From positions 1 through 26,936 of the IMG/VR virus record IMGVR_UViG_3300027598_000092: a stretch of 26,936 nt of DNA; one strand, written 5' to 3'. The stretch comes from a virus. The translations under genes were made by a program, and so were the position numbers. Positions 16,639 through 23,927 of this stretch are shown in pieces; position 1 is the stretch's first letter, and each line of letters begins with the position of its first letter. Under the pieces are notes generated by a model. The model had not been told where the DNA came from. It was given only the letters and a program-made list of their open reading frames with translations, and did not search any database.

Positions 16639-19600
16639 TTATTCCCACACGATTTTGTTTAGTTTAGCACCAACGGGTGTTATCTTCGTCAATGCCTTGC
16701 AAATAGCGTCCTCAATTGATTCTTTTAAATCTTCACTATCCAAGTCGCTATTCAAAATGCGTATGTTGAAAATATTTGACTTAAACCCAGGAGTCCTGTG
16801 CGTATTGAACCTATCAATCGTCTCTATATATTGCCTTGTCGGTGCCGTGACGTTAAATTCGACTGGGGTGAATTTAAGTTTCTTTCTAGATAACACCAAG
16901 ACATCTCTTTCAGATAGTGCGCAGGAATAAACTCTAATGTCATCGATCTTGCCCACCATAGTTGGTTTTTTATCTAAAAGCCATGTATATTCCTTTGTAT
17001 CGTGACTATCGTTTGTGTTGCCAATATAAAATGTATTTTTATTAGTATAATCCAACATGTATTGGCCCTCCGCAAATGAAATACTATCTATTGTTTGCCC
17101 ATCGACATATAGTCTGGCGACTCCATTAGCAGAATCAAAAGTAAGTGCTAAGTGGTGCCATCCTCTCGACAATGCGTTTGTAGGTGCTATAAGTTCTTTT
17201 GCCGATACGGATGTTCCGTTTGTAATTTTGAAATTGGCTGTAATATAATTTTTGTCATCCAAGCCAGGATTTAACAATTTGGCATCGCGATAAAAATTAT
17301 ATTTTGTGCAATATTTTGCGAAAGTCAAATTCAATTTGTTACGATCTCTGCCTGGATAATTGCCTGTGCTGAAATAATCGGTTGGTTTAATTATTTTCTC
17401 AAATCTGCCAGACGAAGAATATTTTATGATCGATTGTTTGTCCATAACCCAAATGAAATCCTTCCAACCAGAATTGGTGAGTTCACGAGTTATTGCTAAT
17501 TTTTTAGGCCCGGAGGATATATACGGGTATGTTCTTTTTAGTAAAATACTACCGTCTTTGTCAAAATGGTAAAGTGTATCATCTTTGATCATCCACAAAT
17601 TAAGATCACCATCTACTTTCAGATCGTCTGGTGATGTAATATGCAAAATGTAATTAATGTTATTTTTGATCAGGTTGCTTCCAAAATGATGCCAGTAGTT
17701 CCCGCTTAAATCCTCAAATGCTGTAGTACCAATATATGGTTGTATATTTGATGCACTGTCTATAAAAAATCCAGTAATATCAAATCCCTGCAGTGTTGAT
17801 AATGGCAAGAAAGTATTTGTGAGAAATGCTAAAGGTTTAGTAGTCAGAAGGTCGCCATTTCGGTCATATTTTTTAAATACCTTGTTACTGCTATACACGT
17901 AAAAATTGTTGTATTTGTCATGTCTGGCATATTTGTATGTCGTTGCCGGGAGGTCAATAATATTCTCAAATACATTATTAATTGGATTATAGACAAATAT
18001 TTTATTCTGATTATCGTCCAATATCCAAGCACGTCCTTCGCCATCAACGCTCATATCTGTAACCGCTGCATTTGTGCCTGGAATTGCTTTATCAAAAAGA
18101 TATCTTCCTTCTGTATTTGTTACGAAAATATGACCGTATGTGCTATCAGTATAAATCAAGAAATCATCTTTAATTCCTGTGTGATATGATAAACCATAAC
18201 CACCATTATAATAATTTCCAATTATTTGATCTGCTGCTGCATTTGACCAGTTGTCAAAATAAACCCACGCAGCCACGGTCAGGTTGTATTTTGCAAAGAA
18301 TGATTCGCTTGCGGAATACGAAATATACTCACTGCCTGTAAATGTAAATTCCGAGTTATTAAACCTTGTATAGGTTATGTTATCTTCGGTACTATTTGTT
18401 GCGTTTTCAAGATTGGCTTTAGTCCAATTTTTAATTTCAAGGACCTTGTCACAATTATTGAAATCAGCATCTTCAATTAGCTTTAAGCTATACTCTGCGC
18501 CGATATGAAAATATTTGTACAAAACACCAGCCTCGAATGTCAATGTTGATGGCGCGTCTGAAATATACGGATTTGGTTCATCTGCAGTTAGTGCTAGCTT
18601 ATATTCAATCTGTTGTGGATTATACCATCTATCAACCCATATAGACTGACAATTATTGCCACTCAGCCAACTGCAAAGCCATGTGCCGTTTCGTGTTGTA
18701 GAATTGCCATTGTTTGTGCTCGTTTCGTATCCGAATTGTGATTTCCAAATACGATCTGCTTTTATAGGAGATAGGCCAGCTATAGCACCAGCTTCAATCA
18801 AACCAGATGACGAAATTGGTACCGTTGATGTACCATATGGATAATGGAAGTATGTCAGCTTATCTGGTTCTAAATTAAATTGTTTCGTTGATGCACTATA
18901 TGATGTAGTGACTTTATTATAAGCGTCATCGACAATATTATCACCTAGAGTAACTGTTTGGTAGTCCCGATTTAACACTACATCATTTCTTTTACTATAT
19001 TTGTATTCTGGTGTGAAAAGATTCTTTAGAGATACCGCATTTGATTTTAGCTGTCCTGTATAGTCTGTGGTTGGTGTGTATGTGCCACTATCTTTGAACG
19101 ATGTGGCGATTAAATAGTTATTAGGAAACGATTGACTCGATGCGATTTCCATGTCTCCGTAAATTGTGTCATTATTATCAATTACACTTTCATATTTTAC
19201 ATAGCGGCTCGAATTTAATGTATATGGCTTGATAGACAAATCTACATTTTTAAGCTTGAACAAATATGAATAGCAGCTATTGGCAGATAATGGGTTGTAG
19301 GTTTCAAAGGTCACCAATGATGTTCCTGGTGTTGATTCGTCATATGAAACCACACGATACCCACTAGTGTCGCACGTGCTACAAAATAATACAAGAGTGT
19401 TTGTGTCTGTATTCAGAATATATTTGAATTTTTGAAGATGTTCTATGTCGGAGTTATATACATCAAAATAAGCACATGCTCCAGTGGCGTCGACTGTTAG
19501 ATATAAGCGCTGATTTAAATCTTCCGAAACAATGCTTAGTGCATCATCGTTTGTGTCAAACTCTAATTGGAATATATTATTCGTAGATTCCGCAGATGTT

Positions 19601-19911
19601 GCGATATTTGCAGAATCATACCGAGTTCTTGTTAAATAATACCCACTCGCTGAGGTCATAATACAGTTGCGTATTAAATTGTTTTGGTATTTGACCTCAT
19701 CTCTTTTTGTTTCAATGGTTGGTGCCTCTATAAGATCAGTTAAAAATACAAGACTATTTTCGTTAAAATCCAAACTACGAATACATGATGCAAGATTATT
19801 TTCTGAGAAAATTAACCCATCGCTGGTACCAATAACGGCATCGCTTAAATCTAGCTTATTATTGATATAGCTAACGCTAACTGGTTTCCAGTCGATGTAT
19901 TTTACTGCCAT
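16639..19911 (-). CDS. Virion protein (1090 residues) with LamG-like domain split by an NHL-like propeller
   Basis: Residues 1 to about 510 are an unrecognised beta-rich region. From about 520 the sequence enters a concanavalin A-like LamG fold: FTGSEYISYSASESF, LTVAAWVYFDNW, GGYGLSYHTG. It then switches at about 587 to propeller-type strands (TYGHIFVTNTEGRYLF, GRAWILDDNQNKIFVYN, NLWMIKDDTLYHFDKDG) lasting to about 840. It returns to the second half of the LamG fold at about 912 (SRGWHHLALTF, ARLYVDGQTI, GKIDDIRVYSCALSERDV). The C-terminal 80 residues (ending GAKLNKIVWE) are a separate alpha/beta piece, perhaps for virion attachment. LamG domains commonly bind glycans. A late promoter motif lies 5 bases before the ATG. 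Probable tail fibre or adhesin; the position on the particle is unknown. Confidence 0.8.
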   Translation of the reverse strand: MAVKYIDWKPVSVSYINNKLDLSDAVIGTSDGLIFSENNLASCIRSLDFNENSLVFLTDLIEAPTIETKRDEVKYQNNLIRNCIMTSASGYYLTRTRYDSANIATSAESTNNIFQLEFDTNDDALSIVSEDLNQRLYLTVDATGACAYFDVYNSDIEHLQKFKYILNTDTNTLVLFCSTCDTSGYRVVSYDESTPGTSLVTFETYNPLSANSCYSYLFKLKNVDLSIKPYTLNSSRYVKYESVIDNNDTIYGDMEIASSQSFPNNYLIATSFKDSGTYTPTTDYTGQLKSNAVSLKNLFTPEYKYSKRNDVVLNRDYQTVTLGDNIVDDAYNKVTTSYSASTKQFNLEPDKLTYFHYPYGTSTVPISSSGLIEAGAIAGLSPIKADRIWKSQFGYETSTNNGNSTTRNGTWLCSWLSGNNCQSIWVDRWYNPQQIEYKLALTADEPNPYISDAPSTLTFEAGVLYKYFHIGAEYSLKLIEDADFNNCDKVLEIKNWTKANLENATNSTEDNITYTRFNNSEFTFTGSEYISYSASESFFAKYNLTVAAWVYFDNWSNAAADQIIGNYYNGGYGLSYHTGIKDDFLIYTDSTYGHIFVTNTEGRYLFDKAIPGTNAAVTDMSVDGEGRAWILDDNQNKIFVYNPINNVFENIIDLPATTYKYARHDKYNNFYVYSSNKVFKKYDRNGDLLTTKPLAFLTNTFLPLSTLQGFDITGFFIDSASNIQPYIGTTAFEDLSGNYWHHFGSNLIKNNINYILHITSPDDLKVDGDLNLWMIKDDTLYHFDKDGSILLKRTYPYISSGPKKLAITRELTNSGWKDFIWVMDKQSIIKYSSSGRFEKIIKPTDYFSTGNYPGRDRNKLNLTFAKYCTKYNFYRDAKLLNPGLDDKNYITANFKITNGTSVSAKELIAPTNALSRGWHHLALTFDSANGVARLYVDGQTIDSISFAEGQYMLDYTNKNTFYIGNTNDSHDTKEYTWLLDKKPTMVGKIDDIRVYSCALSERDVLVLSRKKLKFTPVEFNVTAPTRQYIETIDRFNTHRTPGFKSNIFNIRILNSDLDSEDLKESIEDAICKALTKITPVGAKLNKIVWE

Positions 19912-19916
19912 AGATT

Positions 19917-19923
19917 TATTTAG
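19917..19923 (-). promoter_or_regulatory. T4-type late promoter element, CTAAATA
   Basis: Minus-strand CTAAATA ends 5 bases before the ATG of the LamG/NHL protein, in the 21-base gap after the PKD-like gene. Confidence 0.68.
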
Positions 19924-19932
19924 GGGTATAGT

Positions 19933-20484
19933 TTAATCATTGAAATACTTTGCACATAAAGAGCGATATGTGCTGTCTGAAGTAATCGAACTGTCAAAAT
20001 TTGGATCTGCTATTACTGTATATATTTTCCCTGTTGTTTGATTTTCAAAAACTAAGAGCATTTCATTTTTGTTGATGTACCTTGTTTTGATTAGTCTTGT
20101 TGTGCTTCCATTGATAGATGATGCTGAATCTAGACGTATCGGGCCCACCGGCACGGCGTATGCGGTTGGTTGGAAAGTAGTGACGCTGTATGCAGAAATG
20201 CGGACCGTGAATGTTTTTTGATCTAATATGCTCTGTCTTGTATATGTTTTGGAAATATTATAATTACGCACATTCCCGGGATCTGCCGAAACTGGAAGTG
20301 CTGAGACGGCCGAAGCAGGTGCAGACGAAGCAAACCAAAAAACGGTCCTAGACGAACCATCCCCAAAATCAAAATATACCTTTGCAAGATTTGCGGGTGG
20401 AAGTGTGGACATTAAGAACGTTACAGTTATAGGCGACGTCCCACTGATTGCTGATATGCTTGTTAGATTGACATTTGCTGTCAT
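19933..20484 (-). CDS. PKD-like domain protein, probable virion component (183 residues)
   Basis: The first 100 residues resemble a PKD/Ig-like beta sandwich: SPITVTFLMS, then KVYFDFGDGSSRTVFW (the FDFGDG turn is the PKD hallmark, residues about 35-50), then NISKTYTR and FTVRISAYS as later strands. The remaining 80 residues (TTRLIKTRYINKNEMLLVF onward) form a second small beta-rich domain. It has no signal peptide. It is the first gene of the leftward virion block, beginning at a late promoter motif 5 bases before the ATG, and is followed by the LamG/NHL protein. PKD domains on phage particles are usually decoration or spacer domains. Function beyond that is not visible. Confidence 0.72.
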   Translation of the reverse strand: MTANVNLTSISAISGTSPITVTFLMSTLPPANLAKVYFDFGDGSSRTVFWFASSAPASAVSALPVSADPGNVRNYNISKTYTRQSILDQKTFTVRISAYSVTTFQPTAYAVPVGPIRLDSASSINGSTTRLIKTRYINKNEMLLVFENQTTGKIYTVIADPNFDSSITSDSTYRSLCAKYFND

Positions 20485-20489
20485 ACAAA

Positions 20490-20496
20490 TATTTAC
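20490..20496 (-). promoter_or_regulatory. T4-type late promoter element, GTAAATA
   Basis: Minus-strand GTAAATA ends 5 bases before the ATG of the PKD-like gene, in the 47-base divergent gap. It is one base away from the -35 hexamer of the rightward promoter, so the two cannot easily be occupied together. Confidence 0.65.
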
Positions 20497-20497
20497 G

Positions 20498-20526
20498 TTG
20501 CAAATCTTTTAAACAAAGATTATAAT
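20498..20526 (+). promoter_or_regulatory. Sigma70-type promoter, TTGCAA-17-TATAAT
   Basis: A -35-like TTGCAA (20498-20503) is separated by 17 bases from a perfect TATAAT (20521-20526). The ATG of the dNMP kinase begins 5 bases later, so the predicted transcript start falls on or next to the start codon. It probably drives the rightward gene island with the host polymerase before late transcription. Confidence 0.7.
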
Positions 20527-20531
20527 ATTGC

Positions 20532-21206
20532 ATGAAATATTTAATTTTAGGAATTGCGGGCAAAGCGACGTCAGGTAAAGATACTTTTTACGAAATATTG
20601 AAAAATTCTTTACCGGAATACCAAGTGCGGAGAGTCTCGATTGGTGATTATATTCGTATCGACATAAATCATCTTGGGTACTTTGCTAGTAACAATCTTA
20701 ATGTTTTTAACTTTACGCCTGCGGAAAAAGAGGAAATCCGGCCGCTAATGGTGGAATATGCCAACCTAGTTCGCAGCAAATCAAAGGGCACTTATTTCTT
20801 AGATATAATTGATAAACAAATCGAGCACACCGTCACTCAGTCTGTAAATCGTTCGAAATACTATGATTCGGAACGAATTATAGGGTCGCAAACGAATCCC
20901 ATCGATTCGACAAAACCGTTAATTTTGTGTATTACAGATATTCGTTTTCAAGAATATGAAAATGACGAAGTTAATTGGTTGCAGCAGAGGCATAATGGTA
21001 AATTAATCTATATCGATCGATACGATCTTGTTGATGGAAACAAAATGCCAATTTCCTTTATCAATGAGACTGAAAAGGAACAAATCCCTAAATTGATGAA
21101 TCGAGCAGATATATGCATTAGCTGGCCAACCACTCCAGATCTTAACCTTAAAAATTATGTCACACCAATCGCAGACGAAATCCGACAAAATTGGTTGCCT
21201 GTATAA
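20532..21206 (+). CDS. Deoxynucleoside monophosphate kinase (T4 gp1-like)
   Basis: A 224-residue P-loop kinase expected to phosphorylate dNMPs to dNDPs for phage DNA synthesis. The first strand and Walker A loop are at the N-terminus: ILGIAGKATSGKDT (residues 5-18), with K16, D17 and T18 of the GKD[ST] form used by T4 gp1-type and related phage kinases. A later strand LILCITDIRFQEYEN fits the DxR motif region, and KLIYIDR precedes the lid segment. Length is close to that of T4 gp1 (241 residues). The gene starts the rightward island directly behind a sigma70-type promoter with no room for a ribosome-binding site. Which dNMPs it uses cannot be told from sequence. Confidence 0.82.
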   Translation: MKYLILGIAGKATSGKDTFYEILKNSLPEYQVRRVSIGDYIRIDINHLGYFASNNLNVFNFTPAEKEEIRPLMVEYANLVRSKSKGTYFLDIIDKQIEHTVTQSVNRSKYYDSERIIGSQTNPIDSTKPLILCITDIRFQEYENDEVNWLQQRHNGKLIYIDRYDLVDGNKMPISFINETEKEQIPKLMNRADICISWPTTPDLNLKNYVTPIADEIRQNWLPV

Positions 21207-21489
21207 AGCAACCTACATAGAAAGATTCTTTATTATCCTTGATGAATCTGAGCTGAGTTTGACATTACTGATTTACCCAACCTATTCCAAAGCTGTTGTG
21301 TCTAAAACAGAATTTTTAGCTAGCATTGCACAAAAACAAGTTGAGTATATTGCAACCCTGCCGCAAAGTGATATCACAGATCTACAGAAGTCATATTCTG
21401 GTGACAAATTAGAACCATTCAAACAAGCATATGAAGATTATCATCGACGGAAACAATCTATTATTTCGAGCGAGCTTTGCGATTCCTGA
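21157..21489 (+). CDS. Small protein of unknown function, overlapping both neighbours
   Basis: A 110-residue frame that fills the 224 bases between the dNMP kinase and the exonuclease, overlapping the kinase end by 50 bases and the exonuclease start by 59. The part outside the overlaps reads like a real soluble protein (RFFIILDESELSLTLLIYPT, then a charged helix EYIATLPQSDITDLQKSYSG). No ATG other than 21157 is available, and it has no ribosome-binding site, so a non-ATG start nearer 21195 is possible. No family is recognised. The two long overlaps lower confidence; the alternative is an untranslated spacer. Confidence 0.5.
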   Translation: MSHQSQTKSDKIGCLYKATYIERFFIILDESELSLTLLIYPTYSKAVVSKTEFLASIAQKQVEYIATLPQSDITDLQKSYSGDKLEPFKQAYEDYHRRKQSIISSELCDS

Positions 21490-22321
21490 ATTTCGGAATA
21501 GTGACGGCGTGAATATTGCTGCAATCGCACAGAGTTTGAAAATGATTCGGTCGTATGCTATTGGATATGATACCAAGGATGTCATCGTTACATGGGACCA
21601 GAAGCTTGATTATGATCCAGCAAGACCTTCGTTCCGCAGTGAGTTGAATGATAATTACAAGCAGAATCGAAGCGACAACACGGCAGTGTATCATACCGTT
21701 TCATATATTATTGAGTTTCTTAAATATATGGGCGTTCCTTCTATATATCCATATCGAATGGAGGCGGACGATGTTATTGCATGGCTTTGCCAAAAAGAAT
21801 CTGGCGCGATCACAGTCATTTCCGGTGATAAAGATCTTTTGCAGTTAGTAAATGAACGGGTTAGTGTTTTTAATCCATACCAGAAGAAAACATACACACA
21901 TTTGAATTTTGAAAATGAAGTAGGACTTCCTATCGAACAATTTGTATTGTATAAATGTATTTTAGGGGATCCTTCCGATAACATCAAAGGGCTCGATAGG
22001 TATGGTGAAAAGAAATCAAAGAAATTAGCTGTGGAGATTGGTGGCTTTGATAATTTGAGTAGTGTTTGCGATGCTCATCAGATTGAAGTCATTCTCACTA
22101 ATCGAAAAATCATGGATTTGGGTATGGGGTGGTCTTCAGAGCCAGACGAGATGAAATCGTATGAAGATCAATATGCTTGGTTAAATACTACACAGGATCC
22201 GGTGAAATTTGTCGAACTCGCGAATAAATTAGAAATGACCAAACTTGCCAATGATAGTCACTACTGGCTTAATCCATTTACATCGAAATTGAGTGACGTC
22301 ATGGCACAATGGTTTTCATAA
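21431..22321 (+). CDS. 5'-3' exonuclease / flap nuclease (T4 RNase H-type, FEN family)
   Basis: A 296-residue structure-specific nuclease that should remove RNA primers and 5' flaps during phage replication. The FEN active-site acids are visible in order: D6 (IIIDGNNLLFR), D56 (VTWD), the arch region FRSELNDNYKQNR (68-80), E111/D113/D114 (MEADDVIAW), D133/D135 (ISGDKDLLQL) and D180/D183 (LGDPSDNIKG). A helix-hairpin-helix-like DNA-binding segment follows (GEKKSKKLAVEIGG). Length matches T4 RNase H (305 residues). The start at 21431 is fixed by the first strand KIIIDG. In T4 the rnh gene is followed by dsbA, 33 and 59; here it is followed by small unknown genes in the same direction. Confidence 0.88.
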   Translation: MKIIIDGNNLLFRASFAIPEFRNSDGVNIAAIAQSLKMIRSYAIGYDTKDVIVTWDQKLDYDPARPSFRSELNDNYKQNRSDNTAVYHTVSYIIEFLKYMGVPSIYPYRMEADDVIAWLCQKESGAITVISGDKDLLQLVNERVSVFNPYQKKTYTHLNFENEVGLPIEQFVLYKCILGDPSDNIKGLDRYGEKKSKKLAVEIGGFDNLSSVCDAHQIEVILTNRKIMDLGMGWSSEPDEMKSYEDQYAWLNTTQDPVKFVELANKLEMTKLANDSHYWLNPFTSKLSDVMAQWFS

Positions 22322-22322
22322 T

Positions 22323-22511
22323 ATGGAAATACGTACGTATCCAATTAACGATTATAATCTTTATGCCTGCAATTTAAAATTGCACATATCAGAGATTCTA
22401 GCGTTGCACTATGATAGTGAAGCACTATTTGAAAAACAATTGATTCAGAAAATCAAAGAGCAAACTGCAGAAGTTGCTGAACGCATTAAAACCCAAAAAG
22501 AAAATGTTTAG
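22323..22511 (+). CDS. Small unknown protein (62 residues)
   Basis: Starts two bases after the exonuclease stop (MEIRTYPINDYNLYACNL) and ends in a long charged helix with coiled-coil character (EKQLIQKIKEQTAEVAERIKT). I choose the ATG at 22323 rather than 22293 because the latter lies inside the exonuclease gene. No family is recognised. The end overlaps the next gene by 8 bases (ATGTTTAG), so the two are probably translated together. A small replication or transcription accessory factor would fit the position, but nothing in the sequence proves it. Confidence 0.65.
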   Translation: MEIRTYPINDYNLYACNLKLHISEILALHYDSEALFEKQLIQKIKEQTAEVAERIKTQKENV

Positions 22512-22914
22512 TTCATTTTTTGTACCTCTCTTTAAATCGATTCTATTGCTGGTCGTAGTGGGGTCGAGTATATCTGGTGTATTCTCCTTATTCTTTGACT
22601 GGAGTCTGTTAAAATTCAGTATTGCGACGGCAATCGCGATAGTCTTGCAGATCACTGTTAAATGGTATGCGGATCTCTTTCGTTCCTCAAGAATTCAAGA
22701 ATTAGTTGATACAATGCCATCACCAACAATCAAAATGAATATTGAGTGTGCGTTCTGCAAAAAGCCCAGTATCATTGATTATAATGTGTATGAAGAAGAA
22801 TACGAATGTGTGCATTGCAAAAATATAAATGCCATTTACGGTAAATTTTATGCTGCTCGCAAGATCGTACCAGTAGATACTTTATTGACTAATCATGAAT
22901 CCTCAATACAGTAA
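22504..22914 (+). CDS. Membrane protein with two TM helices and a CxxC zinc ribbon
   Basis: A 136-residue protein. Two hydrophobic segments (residues about 9-30, FKSILLLVVVGSSISGVF, and 38-53, FSIATAIAIVLQITV) form a membrane hairpin. A soluble domain then has Cys pairs C82/C85 (CAFC) and C102/C105 (CVHC), the pattern of a zinc ribbon. Both termini are predicted cytoplasmic by the charge pattern, so the ribbon would lie at the inner face of the host membrane. The start at 22504 is chosen over 22474 because it follows a purine-rich AAAAAGAAA and gives a short overlap with the preceding gene. Function unknown; a membrane tether for a phage nucleic acid process is one possibility. Confidence 0.72.
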   Translation: MFSSFFVPLFKSILLLVVVGSSISGVFSLFFDWSLLKFSIATAIAIVLQITVKWYADLFRSSRIQELVDTMPSPTIKMNIECAFCKKPSIIDYNVYEEEYECVHCKNINAIYGKFYAARKIVPVDTLLTNHESSIQ

Positions 22915-23248
22915 CATCGATACATCAAAATATAGCGAAATGCTTCGTTCAATGGATATTTTTAAATCTTCTTTGATCGACGAAACGCCTGCAGATAGAA
23001 CCAAAAAACATCTAGTAGAGCTTACCTGCTTTGATAAAGACTGCTATACTGTGGGTGAGATGTTGAGTAAGCAAATATTAGATGCGAGAGACCTTGGCTC
23101 GTCGTTAAAGACATTATTGCATTCGATGTTCACAAATGCAGATCCTATGGTTATTGATGAAATAGTATCCGCTGCAAAAATTGACGACCACAAAAAGAAT
23201 CAAATAATCTCGTATATTGGAGGATTTATTTCTGGCTTAATAAAATAA
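22895..23248 (+). CDS. Unknown protein (117 residues), mostly helical
   Basis: An unrecognised soluble protein, predicted mainly helical. It contains LVELTCFDKDCYTVGEML around residues 41-58 and ends IISYIGGFISGLIK, a short amphipathic or hydrophobic C-terminal helix. It overlaps the zinc-ribbon membrane gene by 20 bases and has no ribosome-binding site, suggesting coupled translation. It lies four genes after the RNase H-type nuclease in a region that in T4 holds replication and late-transcription accessory genes, but I see no similarity to gp33 or gp59 convincing enough to name it. Confidence 0.68.
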   Translation: MNPQYSNIDTSKYSEMLRSMDIFKSSLIDETPADRTKKHLVELTCFDKDCYTVGEMLSKQILDARDLGSSLKTLLHSMFTNADPMVIDEIVSAAKIDDHKKNQIISYIGGFISGLIK

Positions 23249-23251
23249 TAT

Positions 23252-23695
23252 ATGCTCACGTGCAAATGTATTAAATGCCACAAATACAAACAAAGATCGC
23301 AAATAAGCTGGAAACAGGCTACTATTGAGTATGGTGCTAGAGAGCTATTACGTGCAAATTTTATTTGCGGTGAATGTCAGAAAAATCAACGCCAGGAAAA
23401 ATTCAAATACATGCTCGAGAGATCGAGTGATTATGTGCAGTTGATGCATAAAATCTCAAAAGAGAAACACAAATACGACACTACAAAATACGGATTGCCA
23501 TTTCCTCAATGCATACAAAAATTTAAAGAAACCATCGACAAATATCTTAGAGAATCGTATATACAAAATTATACTTTTATAGTTGAAAATAACAATTTAA
23601 CAGGCATATTAGTTAACAACATTCCTTTTATCAAACAAATAATTTTAAAAATCTATGAAAAAACTCCGCAAATACCAAAGGCCGAAACCGAATAA
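23252..23695 (+). CDS. Small protein with N-terminal CxxC zinc finger (147 residues)
   Basis: The N-terminus has CKCIKC (C4, C6, C9) and, about 30 residues later, FICGEC (C39, C42), so C6/C9/C39/C42 could bind one zinc. A long Lys/Glu-rich helical region follows (QRQEKFKYMLERSSDYVQ), then a beta-rich end (NYTFIVENNNLTGILVNNIP). It is Lys-rich overall, which fits nucleic acid contact. It starts 3 bases after the previous stop and overlaps the next gene by 41 bases. Possible zinc-dependent DNA/RNA-binding accessory protein; no family recognised. Confidence 0.7.
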   Translation: MLTCKCIKCHKYKQRSQISWKQATIEYGARELLRANFICGECQKNQRQEKFKYMLERSSDYVQLMHKISKEKHKYDTTKYGLPFPQCIQKFKETIDKYLRESYIQNYTFIVENNNLTGILVNNIPFIKQIILKIYEKTPQIPKAETE

Positions 23696-23927
23696 GTTTG
23701 AAGATCAAGATGTGCACGTCGTTTCACGATGGCTCGCGCTGATCCGTTCAGTAAATGTCATTTTTGATAAAGCCGATAAATTAGGAGTTCACGAAGATCT
23801 TGTTGATTTATCGCCAAACGACATTCAAGATTATATTGATGATATAAGCGGGGATATTTATTTTGAAATTATGGGATCTGGCAACGCCAATAAAATCCGA
23901 CCATACGCATCTCGTTTGACTGCATGA
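23655..23927 (+). CDS. Small unknown protein (90 residues), acidic core
   Basis: A basic N-terminus (MKKLRKYQRPKPNKF) is followed by helices VSRWLALIRSVNVIFDKADK and an acidic stretch SPNDIQDYIDDISGDIYFEI. The basic-then-acidic layout resembles small phage DNA- or polymerase-binding accessory proteins, but no family can be named. It begins 41 bases inside the preceding gene and ends in an ATGA overlap with the next, so the three are probably one translational unit. Confidence 0.65.
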   Translation: MKKLRKYQRPKPNKFEDQDVHVVSRWLALIRSVNVIFDKADKLGVHEDLVDLSPNDIQDYIDDISGDIYFEIMGSGNANKIRPYASRLTA

